From positions 1,598,291-1,662,290 of the forward strand of contig KK106985.1 in the NCBI GenBank assembly GCA_000611775.1: a stretch of DNA of 64,000 nucleotides. Reading direction: 5' to 3'. The DNA is from Umbilicaria muhlenbergii. Lineage: Eukaryota; Ascomycota; Lecanoromycetes; Umbilicariales; Umbilicariaceae. Both the position numbers and the translations under genes were made by a program. Below, piece after piece: positions 51,832 to 63,234 of this stretch; position 1 is the stretch's first letter; each line of letters begins with the position of its first letter. A model generated the notes under the pieces. It did no database searches, had not been told where the DNA came from, and saw nothing but the letters and a program-made list of their open reading frames with translations.

Positions 51832-53697
51832 GTTATATGACCTGCTAACCCAAGTCAAGCAATAGTCGAGGGCTCCACACTTCCGTATCCGTTTATAGTG
51901 CCGTTGCCGAACAAGCCACGTTCCTGTTCTGCGGCTTTCCGCTGATGTGCACCCAAAACCCCTTCCCTAGGACCCTCGAGGGGACCAACCAGCGCTGAAC
52001 TTACAGCGGTTCGTCCAGTCTCGAGCGAGCACTTGTCGCCCAAGTAACGATCCGTGGTAATGGAACGGGGAAGGTCTGGATCACACGATAGGGTAGAGTC
52101 GGGAAATATGTGGTGCAACGATAGAGCGGCGCACGTAGGCGTGGTTTCAAAGCGAGGATCAAATGCTCGGACAGGGCGACAGGCACAGGGGACTTTCTGG
52201 TGATTGCGTACGGCCAAGGGGTACCACAAAGCGCGATCGACGGAGCGTGGGGGGGAAGCAAGACAGGCCCAGACAGAGCAAGCAGTGCAACTCACACGAG
52301 CTAAAAGCTCTCGACCCTATGCCCTTGGAAAGCGTATATGGCCTACGGAACAGGGCTTGTTGACGTTTGCAAAGGTTGGATACGCGGGCAGGATTGGCTG
52401 TCCGGGCTGGGGCTGTCTGCTTCTGGCTGTGTCACATCGTCCCGGTTTGGTCCACAGCTTTCGGATAAGAACCAGAGTACCGGTAATACAGGATTGGACG
52501 AAAGAATCAATTGGGTTGCAGGTATCGACACATGGGAGCTGAAAACGATGGCGAAAGAGGAAGGCGTCCAGGGTGGTCAGTAGCTGGTGTAGGGGGAGGC
52601 GGTCAGGGTCAGGCAGGTTAGAAGATTCAGGCCCAGGGTTAGGAAAACGGTTGATCGATCCGCTTCGCTGTCGCATATAAAGTTCAATGGAGCCAATGTA
52701 GCCTATGTAGCCAATGCTGTCGAGCAGTGTCGATGTGGTCGAGGCCGTCGATGCAATTGGCGGTGTTTGCTGCTGGCGTGCTCGCTGCTGCGAAAAACCC
52801 CTCGCGCACTGGACGGAGATGGACCGATCTGAATTTCTCCACATGCAAGTCATTCAGACTTCCTGCCTGATCTGCTTGATCTGCCAAGGTCCCGACTAAC
52901 GACTGTCATAGCGTTTGGCCAACGGTTGCAAAGCTGGTAAGCTAACCGATCGCCGACAAGCATCGCGACACACACCTGCGCCGCTGCTGCAGTGCTCCTG
53001 CAGCAGCACTCAGCGCACCATGCATCGATCATTGCAGGAGAGGGGCCCGCGGACTGCCCTCGTGCGTTACCAAGATAGACGACATCCTCGTGTGCGGTGT
53101 GCCCTCTCCTCCCACCTCCCCACCCACCTGCCCTTCCGCCTCGGCGCCCGTCGCACTCGCGGGACACGGGGACGGGCCAGCGACTTGACGCCGTCGCACC
53201 GGGGCATGGACTGCACGTTTTCATCACGCGCGGCCACGGATTTCACCTCTGTGTAGCGTCGCTCAGCGTGCGCGCTGAGGGGCCGTATGACGCAGACGGT
53301 ACGGGGCTACCGGGAAAAGGTGGGGGAGGTGAGGCAGCGGAGCAAGCTGTACCTATCGTCCTCGCCGATGGACAGGCATGCCCGGGCTTTTATAAAGGTA
53401 ACGTTACGGCACAGAATGGATCACGAGTTGCCCCATGCGAGGCAATGTTATTATTCCTACTGTGCCTCAGGACAGGGATGGACATGTTTGCACGTCTGGC
53501 CAAGGCCTGCGCAAGCAGAGAAATCAATTAATCGATTATATTTGGAATGGGTTAGAACACGAGGGAGAAACGGTGGGTTCTGCAGCGGGGGTGCCCCATC
53601 TATTGCCCTGAGGCGAACTTGCTGTGGCCTCGTATTCGCTTGCCGTACCTGAAGAATATATACCTATCGACCATATCAGCCTAATGGTGCAGATGAT
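51832..53697. promoter_or_regulatory. long acuK upstream region
   Basis: About 1.9 kb between acuK and the 3' end of the drug transporter. It contains a perfect 10-bp-stem inverted repeat at 52983-53007. Open frames are short and unlike known families. A long regulatory region or 5' UTR is plausible for a metabolic regulator. Confidence 0.45.
52983..53007. repeat. inverted repeat (10-bp stem, 5-nt loop)
   Basis: GCTGCTGCAG and its exact reverse complement CTGCAGCAGC flank TGCTC. An outer TGCGC/GCGCA pair extends it imperfectly to about 52977-53019. It could form a hairpin in RNA or a palindromic protein site. Confidence 0.85.
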
Positions 53698-55732
53698 CTA
53701 GATGATCCACTTGCTGCGGAAGGGTTGGGCGTACGGGAACGGCATCATCGCCACGGTGAGGAACGCGAGGAGTGAGGTCGCCCATTGATAACCAAGCTTA
53801 TTGTACACTGCGGGTACCCGTCAGCCGACGTCAAATGCACGTTGTTGCGTGTAGCTGCATGTCTCAAACTTACTCTGCACTCCGAAGAGCGGAAAGGCTG
53901 CAGCGAAACTGCTTCGGGCAAAGCTGTTCGCTGCTAAAGCACTCGCCGCATACAGAGGGTATGCATCAACCAGGAACGTAAAGATGCCACTGAAAACCAA
54001 AAGAGTCCTGCAGCAACGCCAGTCAGCGCATGTGGAGGACAATGCGTCCGTGCAATCAGCGTACCCCATTCCGAAAATGGCACTGCCTATGATCGGTACT
54101 ATCCAATGAACAGAAGCATATGTCGTCCAACCGAACCAGAACAGCCCGATCGGCACCAGTACAGCACCAGCGATTGCAGGCGGCAAACGAAACTCCGGGT
54201 CGGCGCCTCCAGGTTCTCCACCGTTCCTCTCTCTGTTTCGTACCAGTCGCACATAGTTCTTATGCCAAAGAGGATCAGTAGAAATACCAATCAGCATGCC
54301 CACCATGAGTCCCAGAAAAGTCAGCCCGAGTTGCCAAAGCTCAAATCTATGGTTGTTCGTGAAAACTAGCGCAAACGCGCCGAAGAACAAGTACAAGACG
54401 CCGAGTAAAATGGCTGAATAGATGCATAAGTTCAGGCACATTGGCTCCAACGCTAGCAGCAGAAACGGGCGGTATATTGATCTTAGGATAGTTTGTAAGA
54501 TCGACCGGTCCATCTTCTCGATCGGTGCGTACCATTGGTCGTTCCCAGTTTCTTTTCGCAGCTTGCGTGCTTTGTTCCGGAGAAGTACCGGATGGTAGGT
54601 TTCCGGGACAAAGATCACGATCCCCGCGAGCATGGCGCCAGACCAAATTAGGAGGATATAGAACGACCAGCGCCTGATTCGTCAGTATTGGCAAATTGAC
54701 AGGACCTCGGCAAACTCTAACGGACCATGTAGTATATTGATTGACGAAGCCTCCCACTATAGGGCCGATCTCAGGTCCAAGAAACGGCCTGCAAGGTTAT
54801 GAGCTCATGCGAATGGCCTGACATGGGCACCCCGGGGAGCTTACGATGCAGTGAAGATCATCATAGGTGCTTGCAGCTCATGGCGAGCAAACATATCTCC
54901 GACAGTGCCCCCAGCGACACTTAGGAATGCGCTACCGGCGAATCCATCGATGAAACGGGCGATAAGCAGGGTCTGAATATTCTTTGCAACAGCGCAGGGG
55001 ATAAGCCAGATGGCGAACATTGCTAGTGAGACAATATATATCGGTCGACGGCCGTAGAACTATAAAACGTCAATGGCTGTGTTCACCTGACTTCCGGAAG
55101 GTATATAGACCTCCGACAAGGGCGCTACGACCATGGGCCCAATACCCAGGCCCATGACAAAAAGCGACAAACCAAGCGTCGCAACCTCCTGGGAGCAATG
55201 GAACTCCCTTGTAATCTGTTCGTATGTTGACGTGTAGAGGGAAGATGTGCAAGTCCTTGGCCGTCTCAGTATTGGCATCGAGCAGATAGGTGAGGACATA
55301 CACGCAGAGTGAACTCATCGACACCAGGATTACGACCAACCATTTCCTTGGTTTGCTCCTACTTCGCGGGTTCATGGGGTCGCTACCACCGTCCCATTGT
55401 ACCTCGAATCGTTTCTCCGGATCATCCGCCTGTCCTGGATTGGCCGCTTGTGGCTCCTCATCATTACTGAAGCATGTATAACCGTGGCCATCGCCGTATG
55501 ACCTTGTCGTGTGGAGGGAATTCGGCCGACTCGTAGAAGCTTGACCAGGGCCTGCACCCTCAGCCTTCTTCGCCCGGGCTTTGATGGGCTGGAAGGCTTT
55601 CTCTGGATCGTTCTGTTCCCCACCGCCTGCAAACTGCCCGGTAGGATCGCCTTGGGATTTTCCTACCCGTGATGTATCGTCAGATGCCATCCGGGACTCC
55701 GCAAGTGTCGATGAGGAATTGTCTGACACCAT
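53698..55732 (-). CDS. MFS drug:H+ antiporter (DHA1 family)
   Basis: 568 aa on seven exons: 55732-55302, 55255-55111, 55059-54845, 54788-54726, 54673-54065, 54007-53874 and 53807-53698; introns are 46, 51, 56, 52, 57 and 66 nt. It is a predicted 12-helix plasma-membrane exporter with a ~130-residue charged cytosolic N-terminus. DHA1 features seen after splicing: KWLVVILVSMSSLCVTCTSSLYTSTYEQI (helix 1), GLSLFVMGLGIGPMVVAPLSEFYGRRPIYI (motif A), RFIDGFAGSAFLSVAGGTVGDMF and SPFLGPEIGPIVGGFVNQYTTWRWSFYI (motif C). Later come FVPETYHPVLL and FSGIFTFLVDAYPLYAASALAANSFARSSFAAAFPLFG. It resembles Flu1/Tpo-type polyamine or multidrug exporters; substrates cannot be told. The last residues are SKWII. 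Confidence 0.94.
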
Positions 55733-57085
55733 AACTCAATCGGATCGTGCTAAAATACAATAACGGTCTAGAATGATGCGTAGATGTAGTGGACTTATGG
55801 CTTGCTCTCGAAGCGTGCTTGGGCAAGAGCTGCTGTGTTGGGCTCAACAATGCAGTAGAGTATGGCTTAGCTTGGAAGCAATTGTTCAACGTCACGACAG
55901 CGCAAACGCTGTCAGTAGGGGTTTGAGGCAGAAACACGTTCTGAACAAGGAGAAAGGATTCAGATGACGAGAGAGGTGCAAGAAGCATGACGTTAAACTA
56001 CATTACCTTATTAAGGTACCTTAATCAACGGGGACTACCCCGATCCTACTAAGGTACTCGTCCTCCATAGAGTTGGGCTCGGCGGATGGCTCGGCAGGTA
56101 CGGAAACTTTCACCGAAAAATCACCAAACGCCTGCAAAACGGTGAGGCACCGGCCAGGCGGAGGGTCAAGATAGCATAGCAAAGCACCAACCTCAGGCCT
56201 TAAGGATATGAATTCTGTCGATATTTAGACGCTGTTGAGCTCTGTAATCCGCAGTAGCAATGCTTCCAGACCTTGCAGTCTATTGTCAATTTATTGCTGG
56301 GGGGCCGCCTGGATCCTTTCACTTGCAACTGCCACTTGTTTCGCCCCGACGCCTGCGGCACTCGGCAGATTAAGGTTGTCGGCCGCAATATTAATGCGCC
56401 GATGTGCATGTGTTTCGGTCCCGTCTACAGCTTAACAGAAGCTAGCAGCTAGCGGCCTCCGTTTTATGTTCCTCCCACCATGCTGAGGGGCGCCTCGGTT
56501 TGACTCAACGCGCTTTTGCATAGTATTCATATGACTTATTCCATTGCTCCCCAGAGAGTGTCTAACAACGACATGAGGCCCCTCTGTCATACCTGATTGT
56601 TGCTTGAATAAGCTGTCAATTGACAAGGCTTGTTGGCTCTTGAGCAGCTGCACCATGACAGGGTTCTAATCTCTTTCAGCTCTCATAAACTGAGTCTGTC
56701 TAGTAAGTAGCCTACACGCCACTGGCTGTCTTTTAAACGGGACCTTGATTTCCGCTACGACGATTTATTAAACAATTAATCACTCGTAGATAATCAAACT
56801 TTTACTCTCCTCGAGGATTCAAATTTCATCTTAGGGCATGACCGCAAATAACGCATTTTCAACGCTGGGATGGTGTGGTCATCGTTTGCCAGATACGGGA
56901 CGAGTCGTTTTGCTTTCATCTATGGGCTTGAAATATTGAGGCAGGGAGAAGTTGGCCTTTTATGCATTATCAAAGCAGATTACCCCTAGATCGCATGGAG
57001 AACCACTGGCAGAAGTGCGAACCCGTTGAAGTCTTGTTGGAAATCAAATTCAAGGCGACGCTATATTCGAGATAGAGGACTCGAC
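55733..57085. promoter_or_regulatory. divergent promoter, drug transporter / DEAH helicase
   Basis: About 1.35 kb between divergent starts. It holds a 14-bp perfect palindrome at 56011-56024 and a related AAGGTAC word near 56050. No gene seen. Confidence 0.45.
56011..56024. repeat. TTAAGGTACCTTAA perfect palindrome
   Basis: 14-bp perfect palindrome centred on GGTACC, preceded by ACCTTA at 56005-56010. The same core occurs at 19206-19217 and 44818-44835. Confidence 0.85.
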
Positions 57086-59817
57086 ATGTCAGAAAAAGAA
57101 CATCGCCGCTTCAGCCAAGAAATGTCGAAAGTGATCACCAAAGAAGCCCCAGAGCCAAAGAGTTCTGCATTCGAGCTCAAGGAGACCTTGGTCCTTGGCA
57201 AAAAGCGGAAAAGAGGCTGTAATCAAGTGGCTGCAATAAACGGCCATGACCCTGTCTCGAAAGCCGTAGCTGAGGGACATGCGCAACAAGCTATACATCA
57301 TCGAGCAGACCCCGACGGGGGTTTTCAAGCTGAGGGTCGAGCTCCCATGAATCCTTCCAAGACTCCACCATCGAACAAGCAGGCACTGCATACCAACGCC
57401 ACAAAGAAACCTGGTACTGTTCGGCCCAATATGTCAAATCAATCTAGGAACGGACAAGGGCCTAGCAACCACAGTAATCTCAAGATGCAAGCTAAGGCCC
57501 TGTTCAATGTCCGCAGGACGCTACCGATCTGGTCTCACAAGGAAGAAATTCGTCAAGGTCTGCGTGACAACGATGTCATGCTACTTGTTGGGGAGACTGG
57601 AAGCGGGAAGAGTACGCAGGTACCGCAATATCTCATTGGCGAAGAGTGGTGCAAGCCTCAGCGTATCAAGTTTGCAGATGAAGGGAAGAGTGCGAAGACT
57701 ATCACGGTGGGCGGTTGCATTGCGATCACGCAACCAAGGAGGGTAGCGGCGATCTCACTGGCCAGGAGAGTGGCCGAAGAAATGGGCACTCCCCTAGGCT
57801 CTTCATCGCCAGCCAGCAAGGTGGGCTATTCCGTTCGCTTCGACAATTCAACTTCACCTAGCACCCGCATCAAGTTCCTTACAGAAGGGATGCTCCTCCA
57901 AGAGCTGCTGCGAGACCCCTGGTTACGGCAATATAGTGCTGTAATAGTCGATGAAGTACACGAAAGGGGGGTAAATGTTGACTTAGTTATGGGCTTTCTT
58001 AGAAACATGGTTTCAGGCGGAAAGGAAGAGAGGGGCGGTGTTCCGATGAAAGTGGTCGTTATGAGTGCAACAGCGGATATGCAAGGCATTGCAAAGTTCT
58101 TTGAGGATGGTTACTGGAGTCCAACCATGGTGGAGAAGAACGGTGCCACCAACACCGGTGACGAGCCTGAATGGTCAGGGATATCATCATCCGACGAAGA
58201 GAAGCAGGGCCCTGTGGCCAGCGGTAAAGATCATCTTCACAATGAGATGGAGCACCAGAATCATCCCGCAAAGATGGAATGTGCAAATCGACATTCTAAA
58301 GACAAGCTTCCGCATGACGAATTAGTAGGTGTGCAACGGGACCCCAATGTCCCGGTTGAACAGATGCCATCTCGTTTGGCAACATGCTACATCGAGGGTC
58401 GGCAGCATGAGGTTAAGATACTTTATTCACCAGAACCAGTTCAAGACTTTGTGGACGCCGCCCTGCGGACGATCTTCCAAATCCATTACCAGGAGCCTAT
58501 GCCGGGGGACATTTTGGTTTTCCTCACTGGGCAAGAGGCAGTCGAGTCGCTGGAGAAGCTTGTGAAAGAGTATGCGCTTGGAATGGGCCCTGAATTGCCA
58601 AAGCTCCTGGTCTTACCATTGTTTGCCGCTTTGCCACAAGCAGCGCAGCAGAGAGTATTCCAACCTGCTCCGCCCAAGACCAGGAAAGTCATCTTAGCGA
58701 CGAACATAGCGGAAACATCAGTCACTGTCTCTGGCGTCCGCTTTGTCATTGACTGTGGCAAAGCAAAGACGAAGCAATTCCGAACACGGCTAGGCCTAGA
58801 CTCGTTGCTTGTTAAGCCCATCTCAAAGTCTGCCGCTATACAGCGGAAAGGACGTGCGGGCCGAGAAGCACCTGGCAAATGTTATAGGCTATATACAGAG
58901 CAAGACTATCTCAAGCTACAGGAATCAAATACGCCAGAGATCCTACGCTGCGATCTGAGTCAGTCCATCCTGACGATGAAGGCAAGAGGCGTGCACAACA
59001 TCATGGACTTCCCATTTCTGGACCGTCCGCTGCGTGAAGCACTCGAGAAGGCCTTGATGCAGCTGTACCAACTGAAAGCATTGAACGAATCAGGTGAGAT
59101 TAGCGCCATTGGACTACAGATAGCGAAGCTTCCTCTTTCGGCTTCCCTGGGCAGGGTACTGTTAGCCGCTGCGGAGCCGGACATAGACTGTCTCATGGAA
59201 GTGATCGACATCATCTCTTGCTTGAGCGTGGAAATTGTATTCCTCAATTTGACTTCCGAAGAGAAGAAAGAAGAAGCGGAGGTTGCCAGACGTGAACTAT
59301 ACCGGAGAGAAGGCGACCATCTGACCCTGCTGGCCACGGTCCAGGCATATGCTTCCGAGAAGGCAGACAGAAAGGCATGGGCAGAGAGGCATTTTGTGTC
59401 TCACAGGGCAATGCAAGCTGTCATGGTAAGGATCATGAAGTGTGCAGTGGGCGTTAAAGCAATGCAGCTGAATGCATACAGGATGTTCGCAAACAACTCC
59501 AAGCTCAAAGCCACCATCTGGGATTGCTGCCACCAACGTCAGAACCGGCATCTGACGGCATGAACGCGGAACGGGCCGTATCTGTGCTGAGATGCTTCCT
59601 CAAGGGCTTCGCGACCAACACAGCCCGCCTGTTCCCCGATGGAAGCTACAAAACCATTGTTGGCAACCAGACGGTGGCAATACACCCATCGAGTATCCTT
59701 TTTGGAAAGAAGGTGGAGGCAATTATGTACAATGAGTTCGTCTTCACCAACCGCAGCTACGCCAGAGGTGTGAGCGCCGTGCAGATGGACTGGATCGGAG
59801 AGATCCTGGCAGGCTAG
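57086..59817 (+). CDS. DHR2: DEAH-box RNA helicase, Dhr2/DHX33-like
   Basis: 891 aa on two exons, 57086-59425 and 59482-59817, with a 56-nt intron. Dhr2 is a nucleolar helicase for small-subunit rRNA processing. After a ~150-residue basic disordered leader come TLPIWSHKEEIRQGL, Walker A GETGSGKSTQ, TQPRRVAAISLARRVAEE, DEVHER (DEVH variant of DEAH), SAT, then LVFLTGQEAVESL, ATNIAETSVTV and QRKGRAGREAPGKCYRLYT. Winged-helix, ratchet and OB-fold regions follow. An ~95-residue polar, acidic insert (about residues 352-445) sits between the two RecA domains. The splice at 59425/59482 joins AVM to DVRKQLQAQSHHLGLLPPTS and reaches FATNTARLFPDGSYKTIVGNQTVAIHPSS. I chose the ATG at 57086; the frame upstream has no ATG. 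Confidence 0.94.
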
Positions 59818-59944
59818 CCAAGCGCTGAGCTCTCTCGGCGTCTCCGGCGCAAGACACGCCCATGCATTGCTTCCGCGCCCACCGGCCGCGTCTAAATAAT
59901 CAATATTTTCCAGTGTGACATGAGCCCAGCTGAAACGAGCTCGC

Positions 59945-60363
59945 TCACACACACTCCATCTTGTAGACCTCGTAAGCAACTTCTTCGTAAGGATGCGCGC
60001 TTTCAATAAACCGGTTACTATCCACATACCGGGCGAGCCCCGTCAGATGCGTGTGATATTGAGTGGAAAATACCTCTTTAGCGCCTCGACGGCCTTCAGC
60101 ATCACATCTCGCCCCACACACAGGATCTCGACTCTCATCTCCTCGACCGTTTCCAGCTTTCCCACCGTCCCGATATTCGGCACCGCGCCCTCGCCGGGTA
60201 GGAATTGACCCACGCCCGGGATCTCGAAGCACACCCGCGAGTATTTGCCGCCGGGATATGTGCCCGCGCCTACGGAGAAAATGGCTTCTTTGCAGGCGGC
60301 GAGGGAGGGGTGGGGGACGGTGAAGATGAGCTTGTAGCGTGGATGGGGGGTGGGTGTGGACAT
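59945..60363 (-). CDS. NIF3-like / YqfO C-terminal-domain protein
   Basis: 114 aa on two exons, 60363-60074 and 59999-59945, with a 74-nt intron. It is the stand-alone domain seen inserted in NIF3/YqfO proteins, with a CutA/PII-like ferredoxin fold. Motifs are YKLIFTVPHPSLAACKEAIF near the start, GAGTYPGGKYSRVCFEIPGVGQFLPGEGAVPNIG (the family centre), LETVEEMRVEILC, and AHPYEEVAYEVYKM, which is formed by the splice. The exact role is unknown; such domains may bind metal or nucleotides. The start is at MSTPTPHPRY, close to the fold's first strand. The end lies only 127 bp from DHR2 (convergent). Confidence 0.9.
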
Positions 60364-61183
60364 GCTTACGAATGATGGGATGGCTGAAGGGGGTGCGCGG
60401 GTAAGATGGAAATGCGAGGGTGTTGCGACTGTGGAGGTGGCAAATGTAAGAGGATTGCGAATGCGGGTTTGATCAATGATAGGTGAAACGCTGACGAAGG
60501 AAGACCTCTCGTCAGGGGCCAAGCTTTTGCGCGCCACTGGTTTTGACAGAAGCTTCGCAAGGCTTGTTGGGACGGGTAATGAGGATTTGGCTCGGGTGGA
60601 TCAGATGCGAGTGTATCTTGGAAAGCACCGATAGCTATTCGATAGTCGCACGAGCCTCGGATTATCATTACCGTTCTTGTAAGGTGGAGCACCAGCGTGA
60701 CCTCCGGGGCACAGGCGCACTTGTATTCGGGCGCATCGAGCTTCTGGAACATGCGTTGGTTATGCGAAATAGGGGCGGCCTGGGGCAAATCGTGAAGCTG
60801 TTGAAGGCTGTGAGTTCTGTGGCTATTATCTGCGAGGTTTTGGATGACGTGTTGCAGGCCTGCGAGGTGAGCTGCAAGGCCAAATCGGTGATAATGTGAC
60901 GATAAATAAATGGCTGGCATCTTGCTCTCAGCGTATCGGAGTAGATCCACTTGTTCAACCTTGAACCCCACCGTCCGTAATCAGGGTCATGATCGACATC
61001 GTTGCTTGACCGGGCAGCTATCCTGTAATTCACCGACTTAGTCAGTAGTTGCCACGCAGGCTCCAAGCTCGTCCGCTTCATCATCTTTCCTTCCCTTGTC
61101 ATTGCGTTTCCTGCACCATTTTCACACTCAGATCGCCACGAATCCTTTGAAATCATCAAGCCACAGCGCCCGCCTCAGTGACG
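60364..61183. promoter_or_regulatory. divergent promoter, NIF3-like / membrane protein
   Basis: About 820 bp between divergent starts. Reading frames here are unlike known families. No repeat seen. Confidence 0.45.
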
Positions 61184-62051
61184 ATGGCACTCCCTGCTGA
61201 AACGCGGAGGATGTTGTATGAAGGCGACGCCAAGTGGCCTATCAAACTAATCCTCCGTGCCGTCGCCACATTCTTCGCTTTCCTGGGCATGATACTTTTC
61301 GCTGTCACTACTTCGATCGCAAATCAGAATTTCATCTACCTGAATGGTGATGGGGACTGGACTGATGGCATGACGCTCGCCCCCGTAAGACAAGCAGCCC
61401 CCGCTTCCTGATTCTGAATACCTTTATCAAGATTTCAACGATGATCGCCACCCTACTACAGCTTGTACTAACCTCGCCCATAGATCATGCTCTCCCTTCT
61501 CTACAACCCCATCATCATCTCAATTCTCCTCTTCGTGCGCCGGGGCCGCACCATACATCCGGGCTGGCACGTCGCTGTCGATCTAATCATATGGGGGCTC
61601 TGTGTCCCATCCATCATCTTCTCCGTGGCTGGCGGCTTGTTCTGGAACTGGATCCCCACCCAGTACAACGATGATGGAACGGTCAACTGCGATTTCTGGA
61701 ACCAATACTCAAGACCCTGCCTCCCAATCCTTTACACCCTCGGCGGAATGGATATTGCGGGCATTGTTTTCTTGTTCTTGATCTTGTGAGTAAGCACCTG
61801 AATGCTGGTGGGAATGGTCCGCTGACGGAGGGTTTCTCCATAGCGTCATCCATGTCACGCTATTCGTGTTCGCTTGTATCGACACCAAGAAGTGGAGAAG
61901 AGCGGCGAAAATCGCGAGGTCGGAAAGGCACAATATTGAGATGCAGTACCACCGGAGTCCTGAAGAGCATCTGGCGAATCAACCGCCTGCTTACACTCCT
62001 TCGGCCGAAGGTTCCGGAGCGATGGCTGGTGGGTCGGTGAAGTACTCTTGA
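61184..62051 (+). CDS. four-helix membrane protein, MARVEL-like fungal family
   Basis: 236 aa on three exons: 61184-61384, 61484-61785 and 61844-62051; introns are 99 and 58 nt. Four hydrophobic segments lie at about residues 21-44, 66-86, 97-122 and 148-172 (LILRAVATFFAFLGMILFAV; IMLSLLYNPIIISILLFV; VAVDLIIWGLCVPSIIFSVAGGLFW; MDIAGIVFLFLILFVIHVTLFVFAC). The N-terminus is short and cytosolic. An extracellular loop with two Cys (VNCDFWNQYSRPC) joins helices 3 and 4, and the tail (DTKKWRRAAKIARSERHNIEMQ...PPAYTPSAEG) is basic, then Pro/Tyr-rich with a PPAY motif that could bind WW-domain ubiquitin ligases. The organisation resembles MARVEL-type or Sur7-like fungal proteins. Function is unknown. 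Confidence 0.85.
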
Positions 62052-63234
62052 TTTACAGAGAGTAGGTGATGGACTGGTAGCTGAAACACGGTGTTCCGGT
62101 GGATTGATTGGCTGGAAAACGGTGTTCAGATGGTGATGATCAGGGATGTAAACCACGAGCAGAGCGACTCAGCAGCAATGCAGACTTGTGTTCACCTTCG
62201 ATTGGCTTGCTTACATTCGTGTACCTACATCCAAGACCTCATTATCTATGTTGCTCTAATGTGCTCTTACAGCTTCACATCATCGATCTCTACATAGCAG
62301 AAAAACATCATTAGGTTTCATACAAGAAGTCCACTTTACAAACGTTTCCAGCCCGTTCCTCGCCCTATGCTTTGAGGTCTCTCCAGATCGGGGAAGAGTC
62401 TTCTAACCAGCATCGACCTAAAGGTATTGATCGGTATATCTAGACAACTGTGTGAGATGACTGCTGAGAGGATTGCCTAGGGCCTTACCTAAAGTGATAC
62501 CTAGCTTGCTGCCTGGACTCCTGAGGCAGTCAGGCGTACTATCAAAATAACTCTTGTTAAGTGAAACAAGACTGCAGGTGGAAAAGCTCAGTGGCTTCTG
62601 ATACCATCTGTGCAGCTTGAAATGTCAGGCGCCCTCCCCGTTTGTGAACTGCCACTTATTGTGATGGTGCGCCTGCATTGCAGGGAGAGCATTGACTGAG
62701 CTGACCGCAGATTTTTGTCTTCTTTACCCGCCAACACCGCACTGGATCGAAAGAATCTCTGCTACCAAGAGAGTCGGACTTGAGTCATGCATAAAAAGAG
62801 AACTGCGAGCCCTCAGCTGAGGGGCCTCTCAACCACTCAACAATCAAGACAGATGTCTAGGATCAGTTAACACAGCAACAGTAGAAGCTGCGGACCTCTT
62901 TCACTTTCATTTCAAGGACTTATATATATCGCTTCTGCTGTTGTGATACCAGGAGGGACCCTGGCTGGAGATTGCCACTTATAGCGGTACTTAGATTCGC
63001 AACAGCTCGCTCGGAAATTTGCCTGGGGGGTCCTTCTCTACGCATGACTTATGTCTGATTCTCTTACGTGCTTGGTAAGATACTCTTTCGGAACGAAACT
63101 TCCACATCTGCTTTGTCCATATATGGCTAATCATAACGCGATGCAACGATATTACATATTTGCTATGGTGCTTATCCAAGAGTTGAAAAGTACTGGAGCA
63201 ATTAAATCTTCACCCAAGCCGCCGAACAACCATT
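62052..63234. other. intergenic, convergent, 1.2 kb
   Basis: 3' flanks of the membrane protein and of the right-edge gene. An alternating TATATATAT patch lies near 62921-62929. No gene or repeat recognised. Confidence 0.5.
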
